A DNA stretch of 64,000 nucleotides from an uncultured Lachnospiraceae bacterium (GTDB lineage: Bacteria > Bacillota > Clostridia > Lachnospirales > Lachnospiraceae): assembly GCA_950097145.1 (NCBI GenBank), contig CATNCF010000008.1:1-64000 (forward strand). The letters run 5' to 3'. The notes under the pieces are model-generated. The model saw only the letters and a program-made list of their open reading frames with translations, ran no database searches and was not told where the DNA came from. Positions 8,901-16,917 of the stretch are shown here, piece after piece (position 1 is the first letter of the stretch; each line of letters starts with the position of its first letter). Both the position numbers and the translations under genes were made by a program.

Positions 8901-9070
8901 TTGTACACAGTGAAGGTCTTGATTTAAATCGCTTTACAGATGTGAGCCGCTCAAACATTTCTGAGGTTGATACGGAAAGTGGATCTTACCAGGTACAGAC
9001 GAAAACCCTGTATGGGATTGCCAGAGGATTTTTGGAAGAAGTTAAGATAATGGGACAAAGTTTGTCCTAA
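5951..9070 (+). CDS. DUF6240-type protein with FliK-like C-terminus
   Basis: 1,039 residues, acidic, rich in Ala/Glu/Gln, without signal peptide or membrane segment. The body consists of degenerate helical repeats built around phrases such as DLSPTVENL, QIPLTAENLNY, GEPLTIENLK, GINVSVDD and DVPVTAYN, each about 60-90 residues apart; I associate this pattern with DUF6240 proteins found beside flagellin in Lachnospiraceae. The last ~170 residues (VLVADELTNVQLKIVRG, GKVAARFQVMD) resemble the C-terminal domain of the hook-length control protein FliK. A role in flagellar export or hook-length measurement is inferred. First gene behind a sigma-28-type promoter, 27 bases before flagellin. Confidence 0.7.
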   Translation: MRVDNSNLAEIARTANKVEIKGNVTVLKEETAVCKTQQDTGRAASVQRTTVDKPFFSGESQLEEIRQEAEHMEAQLLQEKMQVVSNTITAADCGRMEEDGYSVNDTEVDTIVTEMDKIKMELAKAGVDISVFGDVPDAEKLEELAGSAGAARQLEAAMKEADVPATEENMTDCQDAMQQAADLTSCSDEAVKYMLDNDLSPTVENLYMAQHCTGGAAGQPGAAGMQVDEELKDQIAQVITQAGRVVNDTTLSYSQWMIEQQIPLTAENLNYVLDLKEAELPPQEAQVMEAMAEAMAEGQRPKDAVLLDGYHNIDRAKQAAETIEHTTDADVWTVVEQGEPLTIENLKAAGNGGAESERDGRHTGSQAEHKNPQIPEYAKEDAAYLKAKRQLEEIRLLMTTQANYSLLRRGISIETQPLEELVEQLKEQEHAYYASLLSQNHIEPTQENTEVFADTMAKTKELREVPAYVLGEVHTDRDSMEVIHEKGAARQAQMQRAGEAYETLQTEPRADLGDSIQKAFQNVDDILEDLNLDTSDANRRAVRILAYNEMAINPESVMEMKAADQKVQNLFQNLTPSVVMELIREGVNPLELNVEELNAKAEEIRNRLDDGGEERFSKYLWKLEQRHDITQEERDSYIGIYRMLNQLDKTDGAAVGALVQQGAEISMKNLLTAVRTIRNPGINVSVDDNFGEAETVNTQELSISQQIEASYQTDCAKEALKFATPEGMHQAQSSKPVEDMTPEELLWQLRGASQDTESEETYYQHEMEEFSQAKEAEAQIIQMLASRDVPVTAYNILAANRMMNPRGGIFKDLFDSENQDGEIDLEQAKEEILERFGEAVKTPEDMAKAHKKLAETAENVMKTMADSKEVTSRNVHDMKIMHRQIALGTRMAKEEHYAIPVLVADELTNVQLKIVRGREEKGRVDVLFETPKLGKVAARFQVMDDNVKGYIVSDSDRTIQEIKNQEDMLKEQLGTEDKSWNMDFVHSEGLDLNRFTDVSRSNISEVDTESGSYQVQTKTLYGIARGFLEEVKIMGQSLS

Positions 9071-9097
9071 GCATAAAGCAGAAAAGAGGTATTTAAC

Positions 9098-10561
9098 ATG
9101 AAAATTAATCACAACATGTCCGCAATTGTTGCAAATAAGAAACTCTTGAGATCAGAAAACAGCCTGGCTAATTCCATTGAGCGTTTATCTACAGGGCTTC
9201 GGATTAACCGTGCGTCTGATGATGCGGCAGGAATGGCAATTGCAAGCAAAATGACAGCGCAGATTAAAGGACTGGGGCAGGCATCCAGGAACGCTTCAGA
9301 TGGCGTCTCCGTGCTGGAAACAGCGGACGGGGCTTTAAATGAGGTTCATAATATGCTGCAGAGAATGCGTGAACTTTCTGTCCAGGCGGCAAACGGTACC
9401 AATACGCCGGATGACCTTAAGGCAATTCAGTTGGAAATTGCGTCTCTCCGGGAAGAGATCGACCGGGTATCAAAGGACACAGAATTTAATACCAAAACTC
9501 TGTTGGACGGTACGTTGGATAATCGTGTTTATCCAAATACCCGGGGAATTACCCGCATTGATATATCTGATTCTGTTTCAAAAAACACCTACTCTGTCCA
9601 GGTTGCCGCAGATGCAGAACATGCAGTAATACGGGGGGGAGCCGCTTTGAACGCAAATTCCCAGGTTCCGGCAGGGGCATCGGGAACCGTTGTCATTAAC
9701 GGCGTAGAGGTGGAAATAAAAGAGGGTGAATCATTTGATGCTGTATATGAGAAAATGCGCGAAGGAGCTGAGTTGGGAGAGGTGAACCTTCTGGTAGTAC
9801 GGAACCTTACCCAGGATAAAGTGAATGGACGGCCGGAAGATGGATTTTATGTGCCTGTGGATTTGAACACAGGAGGAAATCTGGTGTTTGTGTCTGACGA
9901 ATATGGCCAGAGTGCGGAAATGGATGTAAAATGTGACAATCCTGCCCTTGCAAGATTTTTGGGACTTCAGTCAGAACAACAGGCACAGGGGAAAGATGTA
10001 GAGATTAACATTGCAGACAGCGACGAGGGATTTGGCACCCAGGCATCCATTTTAACAGAGGGAAATTATGTTACTATTACAGACCGGGGCGGTTTTGAGA
10101 TGAAGTTTGAGGTGGTGCCAGGACAGATAACGCCCGCAGAGACTGTGACATTGGATGTGACAGATGTAGGTCCCATGACCCTTCAGATTGGAGCCAATGA
10201 GAACCAGACTATGGATGTGCGGATTCAGGAGATTTCTTCTGAAACCTTGTATATTGATAAAGTAAATGTATCTACCGTTACAGGTGCAGACCGTGCCATT
10301 ACAAGTTTTGACGGAGCCATTGCTAAGGTCAGTGAGGTGCGTTCCAGCATCGGCGCCTATATGAACCGTTTGGATTATGCGGTGAGCAGCCTTGATTTGA
10401 CGGAAGAAAATATGACCCAGGCATTGTCCCGGATTGAAGATGTGGATATGGCGGAAGAAATGACAGAATATACAAAAGATAATATTCTGACCCAGGCGGC
10501 TACTTCGGTACTTGCCCAGGCAAATGATCTTCCCCAGCAGGTATTGCAGCTCTTACAGTAG
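9098..10561 (+). CDS. fliC: Flagellin
   Basis: 487 residues; the filament subunit. The N-terminal D0/D1 domain (1-140) is canonical: [30 protein letters not shown], then [15 protein letters not shown]. The C-terminal D1/D0 domain (about 395-487) has [25 protein letters not shown] and [16 protein letters not shown]. Residues about 145-390 form the variable, surface-exposed middle. No signal peptide, as expected for flagellar export. Ribosome site agaggt lies before the ATG. It is between the FliK-like gene and the gene for its chaperone FliS. The symbol hag would also apply. Confidence 0.97.
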   Translation: MKINHNMSAIVANKKLLRSENSLANSIERLSTGLRINRASDDAAGMAIASKMTAQIKGLGQASRNASDGVSVLETADGALNEVHNMLQRMRELSVQAANGTNTPDDLKAIQLEIASLREEIDRVSKDTEFNTKTLLDGTLDNRVYPNTRGITRIDISDSVSKNTYSVQVAADAEHAVIRGGAALNANSQVPAGASGTVVINGVEVEIKEGESFDAVYEKMREGAELGEVNLLVVRNLTQDKVNGRPEDGFYVPVDLNTGGNLVFVSDEYGQSAEMDVKCDNPALARFLGLQSEQQAQGKDVEINIADSDEGFGTQASILTEGNYVTITDRGGFEMKFEVVPGQITPAETVTLDVTDVGPMTLQIGANENQTMDVRIQEISSETLYIDKVNVSTVTGADRAITSFDGAIAKVSEVRSSIGAYMNRLDYAVSSLDLTEENMTQALSRIEDVDMAEEMTEYTKDNILTQAATSVLAQANDLPQQVLQLLQ

Positions 10562-10596
10562 GCTGCGTTAAGCTTCTTCATGAATAGGAGGAACGA

Positions 10597-11073
10597 ATGA
10601 CCCAGGAAAAAAAACAGGAATTTACCCGCAGGCTGACCTGCTGCAATCGTGGTGAAATGATCGTAATTATGTATGATATACTTTTTGCTTATCTTGAGGA
10701 CGGTGTAAGGGCCAAAGAGGAGCGGGATTACCAGGGGTTCAAGAATGCCGTAGGAAAAGCCTCCCAGGTAGTCAGCAGACTGATGGAAGATCTTGACTTT
10801 AATTATGAGATATCCGGAAATCTGTATGCAGAATATCAGTTTGTGAATAAGCTGCTCGCAATGGCAGTATGTAAAAACACAGCACAGAACCTTTTGGATG
10901 CACAGCAGGTTCTGAAGAACCTTTATGATGCTTTTAAGGAAGCAGCACAGCAGGATACTTCAGAACCGCTGATGCAGCACACCCAGCAGGTAGTGGCAGG
11001 CATGACCTACCAGAAAGGCAGCCTGACAGAGACTCTTCAAGGTTCAGAAAGTTCCAGAGGATTCCTTGCATAG
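10597..11073 (+). CDS. fliS: Flagellar export chaperone FliS
   Basis: 158 residues, all-helical. RRLTCCNRGEMIVIMYDILFAYLEDG near the start and NYEISGNLYAEYQFVNKLL in the middle match the FliS four-helix bundle, which binds the disordered C-terminus of flagellin and prevents early polymerisation. It is 35 bases downstream of flagellin with ataggagga as ribosome site. The last codons and the stop lie inside a perfect 10-bp hairpin, and the gene overlaps the oppositely oriented DUF2508 gene by 37 bases. Confidence 0.9.
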   Translation: MTQEKKQEFTRRLTCCNRGEMIVIMYDILFAYLEDGVRAKEERDYQGFKNAVGKASQVVSRLMEDLDFNYEISGNLYAEYQFVNKLLAMAVCKNTAQNLLDAQQVLKNLYDAFKEAAQQDTSEPLMQHTQQVVAGMTYQKGSLTETLQGSESSRGFLA

Positions 11074-11291
11074 GAATCCTCATTAAATTGTTTGACTTTC
11101 GTCAGCAGGAATTTGTAGCGCATCTGCAGGGCATTTACCTGATAGATACAGCAGTCAATTAAATCTGGTTCCATGGCATTTTCAAAATTATCATAGGCAA
11201 GGTCAAGATCGTATCTTGCTTTTTCCAGGTCATCTAAAAGTAAAGAGTAAGCAGTTGTCTTAGGTTCAACTTTTCTGGCAATCTGAAACAT
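11037..11291 (-). CDS. DUF2508 (YaaL-like) protein
   Basis: 84 residues, helical: LLDDLEKARYDLDLAYDNFENAMEPDLIDCCIYQVNALQMRYKFLL is the DUF2508 signature (key residues in this run: DL..AYDNFE...PDLID..IY..NA...RY). B. subtilis YaaL, of unknown function, lies next to bofA, as it does here, although this gene faces away from bofA. The ATG at 11291 is chosen because aaaggaaagg lies 7 bases upstream; an in-frame ATG at 11360 has no ribosome site. The tail overlaps fliS by 37 bases. Confidence 0.75.
   Translation of the reverse strand: MFQIARKVEPKTTAYSLLLDDLEKARYDLDLAYDNFENAMEPDLIDCCIYQVNALQMRYKFLLTKVKQFNEDSYARNPLELSEP
11057..11090. terminator. Hairpin across the fliS stop codon
   Basis: gaggattcct (11057-11066) and aggaatcctc (11072-11081) pair perfectly round a 5-base loop, and attaaattg follows. 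The fliS stop (11071-11073) lies at the loop edge. The hairpin is inside the tail of the opposing gene too, so it may stop transcripts from both sides. The T-tract is poor. Confidence 0.5.
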
Positions 11292-11463
11292 ATGCGTCCC
11301 TTTCCTTTTTGCAGTCACTTTTGCATGTCTTTTATTTAAAGTATAAGCAGAAGCTTCCAAATCTATACAAAAAAGTCATAAATTTTTCCAGAAAGTATAT
11401 ATATCAGATGAGAGAATAATTTTGTCCCAGAAAAAATGAATTTTTGAGACATCTGGAGGTAAC

Positions 11464-11736
11464 ATGGAACTATATTATGGAATTGGAGCCATTGCTGGAA
11501 TTTGTGTACTTGTGCTGCTGATAGGCGTAATGAAACAAAAGGCCCAGGCAGTTTTTGTCTTTGCACTGCGCTGTATTGCCGGGAGCGTGGGAATCAGCGT
11601 GGTAAACGAACTGTTAAAAAGTCAGGGGATTGCTGTGTCTGCAGGAATTAATCCCGCAAGTGTTTTGACAGTCGGAGTCCTTGGAATCTGCGGGTTTGCG
11701 CTGATCTATGGGATTTTATTCTACAAATTCTTGTGA
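11464..11736 (+). CDS. bofA: Pro-sigma-K processing inhibitor BofA family protein
   Basis: 90 residues with about three hydrophobic segments (6-24, 28-44, 62-88). The core FALRCIAGSVGISVVNELL, then GINPASVLTVGVLGICGFALI, is typical of BofA, which in B. subtilis holds the intramembrane protease SpoIVFB inactive in the outer forespore membrane until sigma-K is needed. Ribosome site ctggaggtaac precedes the ATG. A weak sigma-E-like pair (TCATAAA near 11376, GTATATAT at 11395) lies upstream, which would suit mother-cell expression but is only suggestive. Confidence 0.85.
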   Translation: MELYYGIGAIAGICVLVLLIGVMKQKAQAVFVFALRCIAGSVGISVVNELLKSQGIAVSAGINPASVLTVGVLGICGFALIYGILFYKFL

Positions 11737-11772
11737 GAAAGTTACAAAAATGAAAAAATGAAAGGAATTGTC

Positions 11773-11801
11773 TTTACAAGATGAGAAACTTGTTTTATAA
11801 T
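11773..11801 (+). promoter_or_regulatory. Sigma-A-type promoter of the Tad pilus operon
   Basis: TTTACA (11773-11778), a 17-base spacer, then TATAAT (11796-11801). It lies 70 bases before the first tad gene. The genes that follow are closely spaced or overlapping as far as about 20044. Confidence 0.65.
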
Positions 11802-11871
11802 CCAAAACAATCACTGATTCGCGAACAGGAGATAATAATCCAAAGAGAGGTGATATGTTGGGGAGGTGAAG

Positions 11872-12372
11872 ATGTTATTCAGCCTGATGCTGTTGAGCAT
11901 TGGCGCGGTTTTGGACATACAGAGCTTTCGAATCAGTAACCGGCTGATTGTAAGCGGTTTGGTTTTCGGGCTTTTCTTTCAGATTCTGGAATCAGGAGTG
12001 AAGGGAGCCGGCGTTTTTCTTCTAAACGTTTCTATACCGGTTATCTTATTTTATCTATTGTTTCTGATACATGCCCTTGGGGCAGGTGATATCAAATTAT
12101 TTTCCATGATTGGCGGTATTTGGGGTTTTCAAATGCTTTGTAAGACAATAGCAGTTTCTTTTCTTGTTGGAGCGGTTCTGTCTCTGTGCAAACTTCTCTA
12201 TCATCGGAATCTCATCTCACGTCTGTTGGTATTCAAAGGATATGTGCGTCAGGTATTGAACACCGGCAGATTGTCTGAATACCCTCAGGAAGTTCAGGGA
12301 AAACAACATGTCATTCATTTTTCAATTGCTATTTTAATTGGTTATGCAATCGCTATGGAGGTGTCTTATTGA
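11872..12372 (+). CDS. tadV: Prepilin peptidase, TadV/CpaA type
   Basis: 166 residues with about five to six membrane segments. It has the two aspartates of family A24 peptidases: the first in GAVLDIQSFRISNRL near the N-terminus, the second in the GxGD motif ALGAGDIKLFSM (about residue 75). It cleaves the leader of Flp pilins at the membrane. The ATG at 11872 is chosen because ggggagg is 5 bases upstream; a GTG two codons earlier is too close. It overlaps the next start codon. Confidence 0.88.
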   Translation: MLFSLMLLSIGAVLDIQSFRISNRLIVSGLVFGLFFQILESGVKGAGVFLLNVSIPVILFYLLFLIHALGAGDIKLFSMIGGIWGFQMLCKTIAVSFLVGAVLSLCKLLYHRNLISRLLVFKGYVRQVLNTGRLSEYPQEVQGKQHVIHFSIAILIGYAIAMEVSY

Positions 12373-13412
12373 GAAAAATTATGATTGCTGTCTGCGATAC
12401 AGATAAAGCATATGCAGAAAGGCTGGGAGAGTGGATTTCCCTGGAAAGTGAGGAGAAACTCTGCGGAGTATCCTATTCCTCTCTGGAATGCTATCAGGAA
12501 GGACTTAACAGCCAAAACCCAGACATTGTACTGCTGGGGGAACGTTTTCTTGAATATCCTCAAATACAGGAGGAATTGTCTAAAAGGAACAAAAAAGAAG
12601 AGGGAGAAATGGAACTTGGTCCTCTGTGGCTCTATCTCTCAGAAGAGGGACAGATTCCCCCAAGTGCCCAGGCGCTTCCAGCGGTGGAAAAATACCAGCC
12701 AGCATCCCAGATTCTGCGGAAGATATTTTATCACTATCAAAATTGGGGGGAAAAGAGAGAGCAGGAGCCCGCGACAGAACGGGAAATTATTGGAATATAT
12801 TCGCCAGGGCATAGTATCTGGCAGACTCCTTTTGCACTGACATTTGCCCAGGCATTGGGGCAGAAGGAAAAGGTACTATATGTGAACTTAAAAGAGTGTG
12901 CAGGATTTTCAGGTTGGTTTCAGGAAGAATATGAAAAGGACCTTCTGGATGTGATGTATCTGTGCCTCACCAATGAGGTAAATGTTTCAGAATGTGTGAA
13001 CAGTGCATTATACACCATGGAGGGCATTCATTATATACCTCCGGCAGAGGATGGAGGGTGTCTGGGAGAGATTTCTTCCCAGGACTATTTAAACTTTGTC
13101 AGGCTTCTTGCAGGCAAAAGCGGCTATGATGTGATTCTGCTGGATTTTGGAATGATGATTCCTGGGTTTTACAGGATTCTGGAGGAGTGCAGCAGAATAT
13201 ATATTACCACAGAGCCTGGGGAGCAGCAGGAAGCGCCTTTGCTTCAGTTTCAGCAGATGACAGCCAGGCAGGAAAATATGAAGTTAGAAAAGAAGCTTGT
13301 GTACTTGTCACTTCCGGCTATGCACCATGAAGTTTGCACGGGTACGGCAAGATTGCAGCAATGGCTTTGGGGAGTAATGGGTGATTTCAGCCGCAGGCTG
13401 GCGGGGGTATAG
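12369..13412 (+). CDS. tadZ: TadZ/CpaE-like protein with degenerate Walker A
   Basis: 347 residues. An N-terminal receiver-like region (1-95; AVCDTDKAYAERL, DIVLLGERFL) is followed by a MinD/ParA-like ATPase region (about 135-345). TadZ proteins place the pilus machinery in the cell. The deviant Walker A loop, normally ending in GKT, reads YSPGHSIWQTPFAL (Lys replaced by Gln), so ATP hydrolysis is doubtful. DVILLDFGMM fits Walker B. It starts at TTG, overlapping the tadV stop, with ggaggtg five bases upstream. Confidence 0.8.
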   Translation: MRKIMIAVCDTDKAYAERLGEWISLESEEKLCGVSYSSLECYQEGLNSQNPDIVLLGERFLEYPQIQEELSKRNKKEEGEMELGPLWLYLSEEGQIPPSAQALPAVEKYQPASQILRKIFYHYQNWGEKREQEPATEREIIGIYSPGHSIWQTPFALTFAQALGQKEKVLYVNLKECAGFSGWFQEEYEKDLLDVMYLCLTNEVNVSECVNSALYTMEGIHYIPPAEDGGCLGEISSQDYLNFVRLLAGKSGYDVILLDFGMMIPGFYRILEECSRIYITTEPGEQQEAPLLQFQQMTARQENMKLEKKLVYLSLPAMHHEVCTGTARLQQWLWGVMGDFSRRLAGV

Positions 13413-13413
13413 C

Positions 13414-14619
13414 GTGGAACAGATTAGAAAGAATGTACTGGAACAATTGGACATGACCAGGGAACATGATGAGAATGAACTTCTTGCCGTGATAGATGAG
13501 GAGATATGCCGTGAAGCCAGGGAGAGAGTGATTCCCCTGAACTGGCGGAGGGAATTGAGAATGCAGGTTTTTCACTCTCTTCGGAAGCTGGATGTGCTGC
13601 AGGAGCTGCTGAACCAGGATGATATTACAGAGATCATGGTAAATGGGGCGGAACATGTTTTTTATGAGAGAAAGGGGGAGATACAGGCATGGGATAAGAA
13701 ATTTTCTTCTAAAGAAAAGCTGGAAGATATTATCCAGCAAATGGTGGGCAGCCAGAACCGGGTAATTAATGAGGCAGAACCAATTGCAGATACCAGGCTG
13801 TCAGATGGTTCCAGGGTAAATGTGGTACTGCCTCCGGTAGCGCTGAATGGCCCTGCAGTTTCTATACGAAAGTTTCCCAAGCATCCCATTTTGATGGAAC
13901 AGATGGTTACCGGGGAATCTATCAGCCGGGAGTGTGCGGTGTTTTTAAAAACTCTGGTTCAGGCGGGGTATAATATCTTTATTTCCGGGGGAACCGGCTC
14001 AGGAAAAACAACATTTCTAAATGCATTATCTGAATTTATTCCCAAAAATGAACGTGTAATTACCATAGAAGATTCTGCGGAGCTGCAGATTCAGGGCATA
14101 TCTAATCTGGTTCAGATGGAAACCCGGTGCGCTGGGCCGGAAGGCACCCTTGCCATTACCATTCGAGATCTCATACGGACAGCGCTGCGTATGCGTCCAG
14201 ACAGAATTGTGGTGGGAGAAATTCGGGGGGCAGAATGCCTGGACATGCTGCAGGCAATGAATACCGGACATGACGGTTCTTTAAGTACCGGACATGCTAA
14301 TAGCTGCCAGGATATGATCAGCCGCATGGAAACCATGGTGCTGATGGGAATGGAGCTGCCTTTGCTGGCAATACGCGCCCAGATTGTGGCAGGTGTGGAT
14401 ATTTTGGTCCATCTGGGCAGGCTCAGGGATCGCAGCAGGCGTCTTCTGGCTATTATGGAGATTGACAGGCTGGAAGAAGGGGAAATACGGCTCAATCCGC
14501 TGTATGAGTTTGAAGAAATGGGTGAGGGGGACGGCAAATTAAGAGGTACTTGGAGAAAAACAGGACAATTAATTCACAAGGGCAAGCTGTACGCAGCAGG
14601 AATGGAAGTGGAGGAGTAA
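13414..14619 (+). CDS. tadA: Pilus secretion ATPase TadA/CpaF
   Basis: About 401 residues. It is the motor that powers Flp pilus assembly. Walker A is ISGGTGSGKTTFLNAL, preceded by PAVSIRKFP and the ITEIMVNG motif of the N-terminal domain. Walker B with the His box is RPDRIVVGEIRGAE, then GHDGSLSTGHANS. Residues are intact for an active type II/IV secretion ATPase. The start is uncertain: GTG at 13414 (gcggggg upstream) or GTG at 13381 (ggggag upstream, overlapping tadZ); the first gives an N-terminus VEQIRKNVLEQLD like those of relatives. Confidence 0.93.
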   Translation: MEQIRKNVLEQLDMTREHDENELLAVIDEEICREARERVIPLNWRRELRMQVFHSLRKLDVLQELLNQDDITEIMVNGAEHVFYERKGEIQAWDKKFSSKEKLEDIIQQMVGSQNRVINEAEPIADTRLSDGSRVNVVLPPVALNGPAVSIRKFPKHPILMEQMVTGESISRECAVFLKTLVQAGYNIFISGGTGSGKTTFLNALSEFIPKNERVITIEDSAELQIQGISNLVQMETRCAGPEGTLAITIRDLIRTALRMRPDRIVVGEIRGAECLDMLQAMNTGHDGSLSTGHANSCQDMISRMETMVLMGMELPLLAIRAQIVAGVDILVHLGRLRDRSRRLLAIMEIDRLEEGEIRLNPLYEFEEMGEGDGKLRGTWRKTGQLIHKGKLYAAGMEVEE

Positions 14620-15362
14620 TGATGAAGGACTATAAAGTGTACCTTTTGAACTGGAAAGAGAGGTTTTTGTGCATTCTGATTACCTTTGGAATTACTGGTG
14701 TGATCTCCTGGCTTTTTTACCGGAGTATTTATGGTATGGCCGGAGCGCTTCCCTTATTTTTTCTGGTAAAACGGATTATAAAGAATTATCTCTGCCGAAA
14801 ACGGAAACGGGATATGCTGTTTCAGTTCCGGGAAATGCTGCAGTTCATATCAGGAGCGCTGAAGGCCGGCTACTCCATGGAAAATGCCTTTGTACAGGGA
14901 AGAGAGGAATATATGGAATTGTATGGGCAAAAAACAGTGATGGCGGAGGAGTTTGGCAGTATAATACGTCAAATGAAGCTTAATATGCCTTTGGAGCAGC
15001 TGGTGGAAGAGCTGGCGCGGCGCAGCGGTATAGAAGAAATAGCCAGTTTTTCCCAGGTATTTGGGTTTGCAAAGCGGAGCGGAGGCGACATGATGAAAAT
15101 ATTTCAGGACACAGCTGAAAAAATTCGACAGAAGTCGGATGTGGAACGGGAGATTGAGACTGTATTGGCGGCAAAGAGAACAGAACAACGCATTATGGAT
15201 TTGGTTCCTTTTGGCATTTTATTCTATGTAGGGGTAACGTCTCCAGAATTTTTACAGCCTCTGTATGGGAATTTACTGGGAGCTTTTGTGATGACACTCT
15301 GTCTTCTGGGATATGCCACAGCCTTTCTGCTGGCAGAAAAAATTCTGGATATTCAGGTATAA
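14619..15362 (+). CDS. tadB: Pilus inner-membrane platform protein TadB
   Basis: About 247 residues with a pair of N-terminal membrane segments (about 15-45), a cytoplasmic type II secretion F domain (FREMLQFISGALKAGYSMENAF, then FSQVFGFAKRSGGDM) and two C-terminal membrane segments. It forms the membrane platform together with TadC. Its ATG overlaps the tadA stop (taatg). A second ATG three bases on is equally good. Confidence 0.88.
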   Translation: MMKDYKVYLLNWKERFLCILITFGITGVISWLFYRSIYGMAGALPLFFLVKRIIKNYLCRKRKRDMLFQFREMLQFISGALKAGYSMENAFVQGREEYMELYGQKTVMAEEFGSIIRQMKLNMPLEQLVEELARRSGIEEIASFSQVFGFAKRSGGDMMKIFQDTAEKIRQKSDVEREIETVLAAKRTEQRIMDLVPFGILFYVGVTSPEFLQPLYGNLLGAFVMTLCLLGYATAFLLAEKILDIQV

Positions 15363-15389
15363 CAGAGCGTAATATGTGAGGAGGTTTGA

Positions 15390-16670
15390 ATGGTGTATGG
15401 GTATCTCTTGGCAGCGGCCCTCTGTCTTATGGGAGCAAAAAAAGTAAAGCTGGGGAATCTGGATGAAAAGATGGTACAGCGCATGGGAATGATTCTTACC
15501 GCAGGATTTCTGCTTGCTGCACTGTCCGAAGTTCTTGGGGGAACGGAAAACGGGATTATAAAGATTGCCAGAAGTAAGCCTGGGGAGGGAAGCCAGGAAA
15601 AAGAATTTCTTATAGATGCAGGAGAAGAGTTTGAAAATTATCCTGTTAAGCTGGAAATACAGGAACGGAAACTGACAAAGGTGCAGAAGCAGAACTATTT
15701 GAATCAGGCGAAAGAGGAGCTGAATCAGATTGTTCCAGGAAATAACCCTTCTCTGGAACAGGTGACAGAGCCGTTGTGCCTTCCCCAGTATCTTCAGGAA
15801 GGCGCAGTGGAAGCCGTATACAGTTTTTCAGATTACGATGTGTTCCGTGCAGATGGAAAACTGGAACAAAATGTGGAAGAACCAGTACTGGTAGAGATTA
15901 CAGCAGAATTAACCTGCCAGGAGGAGGTATGTCTTTATCAATTTTACGTACGCGCCGTGCCCAGAGAACAATCAGATCAGGAAGTGTTTGTGGAAAAATT
16001 GACATCCATTGTGGAAGCGCAGAATCAGCAGGAAGATCGAGAGTATGTAAATCTTCCAGAGGAACAGGATGGAACAAAAGTTGTATGGAAAGAAGATGTG
16101 CAGAATCCAGGAGTTATAATTGTGTTTATGTCAGCAGCAGTAGTACTGGGCTTGTTCTTTCGTGAAAAAGAAAATAAGAAACGTCAGGAAGCAGAACGAA
16201 AAAAACAGATGCTGCTGGATTATTCCGGTATTGTCAGTAAGCTGTCGCTGCTGCTGGGAGCCGGAATGAATATTTCCCTTGCCTGGGAAAGAATTGCCCT
16301 GGCTTACCGCCAGAAATTGGAAAATGGGGAAACAGAACCACGGTTTGCCTATGAGGAACTGCTTGGAACTCTGTATGAAATAAAGGATGGTGTTGGGGAA
16401 CTAAAAGCCTACGAGAATTTTGGCATCCGCTGCAGGCTGGGTGTTTACCGCAAGCTGTCCTCCCTGATTGTGCAGAATGTGCGCAGAGGCGCGAAAGGAA
16501 TGCAGAAACTTTTGGAGCAGGAAGAATGGGAAGCTTATGAGCAGCGGAAAGCACATGCCAGGCAGGCTGGTGAAGAAGCGGGAACAAAACTCTTGCTTCC
16601 CATGGGAATTATGCTGGTGATTGTCCTTGCAATATTAGTAATTCCAGCAGGCATGACTTTAAATATGTGA
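15390..16670 (+). CDS. tadC: TadC-like platform protein with extra outer domain
   Basis: 426 residues. Two short hydrophobic segments at 3-16 and 33-47 are followed by about 190 residues without membrane segments (about 50-240), then a membrane segment (VIIVFMSAAVVLGLFF) and a type II secretion F domain (MLLDYSGIVSKLSLLLGAGMNISLAW, RRGAKGMQKLLEQE) and a final hydrophobic segment. The C-terminal half matches TadC. The large inserted region (beta-rich, with KLTKVQKQNYLNQAKEELN) is not part of classical TadC and is probably extracytoplasmic. 27 bases after tadB with its own gaggagg site. Confidence 0.75.
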   Translation: MVYGYLLAAALCLMGAKKVKLGNLDEKMVQRMGMILTAGFLLAALSEVLGGTENGIIKIARSKPGEGSQEKEFLIDAGEEFENYPVKLEIQERKLTKVQKQNYLNQAKEELNQIVPGNNPSLEQVTEPLCLPQYLQEGAVEAVYSFSDYDVFRADGKLEQNVEEPVLVEITAELTCQEEVCLYQFYVRAVPREQSDQEVFVEKLTSIVEAQNQQEDREYVNLPEEQDGTKVVWKEDVQNPGVIIVFMSAAVVLGLFFREKENKKRQEAERKKQMLLDYSGIVSKLSLLLGAGMNISLAWERIALAYRQKLENGETEPRFAYEELLGTLYEIKDGVGELKAYENFGIRCRLGVYRKLSSLIVQNVRRGAKGMQKLLEQEEWEAYEQRKAHARQAGEEAGTKLLLPMGIMLVIVLAILVIPAGMTLNM

Positions 16671-16696
16671 ATGAAAAGATCAAAGGAGGAATCGGT

Positions 16697-16864
16697 ATGA
16701 AAAACTTTAGAGATTTTATGATGGAAGAGGATAGAATGGGCGTTGTGGAGATCATTTTAATTATTGTAATTCTTATCAGCCTGGCGGCATTATTTAAGAC
16801 TCAGATTACCAGTCTGGTGAACAAGGTATTAAAGAAGATTACAACACAGGCAAATAAAATTTAG
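16697..16864 (+). CDS. flp: Flp1-family type IVb pilin
   Basis: 55 residues; the main pilus subunit candidate. A short charged leader (FRDFMMEEDRMG) is followed by VVEIILIIVILISLAALF, the hydrophobic pilin helix with Glu at position 5 after the likely cleavage site (after Gly of RMG), and then a short helical tail. Start chosen at 16697 because aaaggagg is 8 bases upstream. This pilin would be cleaved by one of the two prepilin peptidases of the locus. Confidence 0.85.
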   Translation: MKNFRDFMMEEDRMGVVEIILIIVILISLAALFKTQITSLVNKVLKKITTQANKI

Positions 16865-16917
16865 CGGGCAGTAAAAGTGATAATATGCGTTGGAATGTAC
16901 AAAGAACGGAGGAAAAG

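Noticed and set aside
11376..11402. Sigma-E promoter before bofA
   Set aside because: The -10 matches poorly and the spacing is short; too weak to list as a feature.
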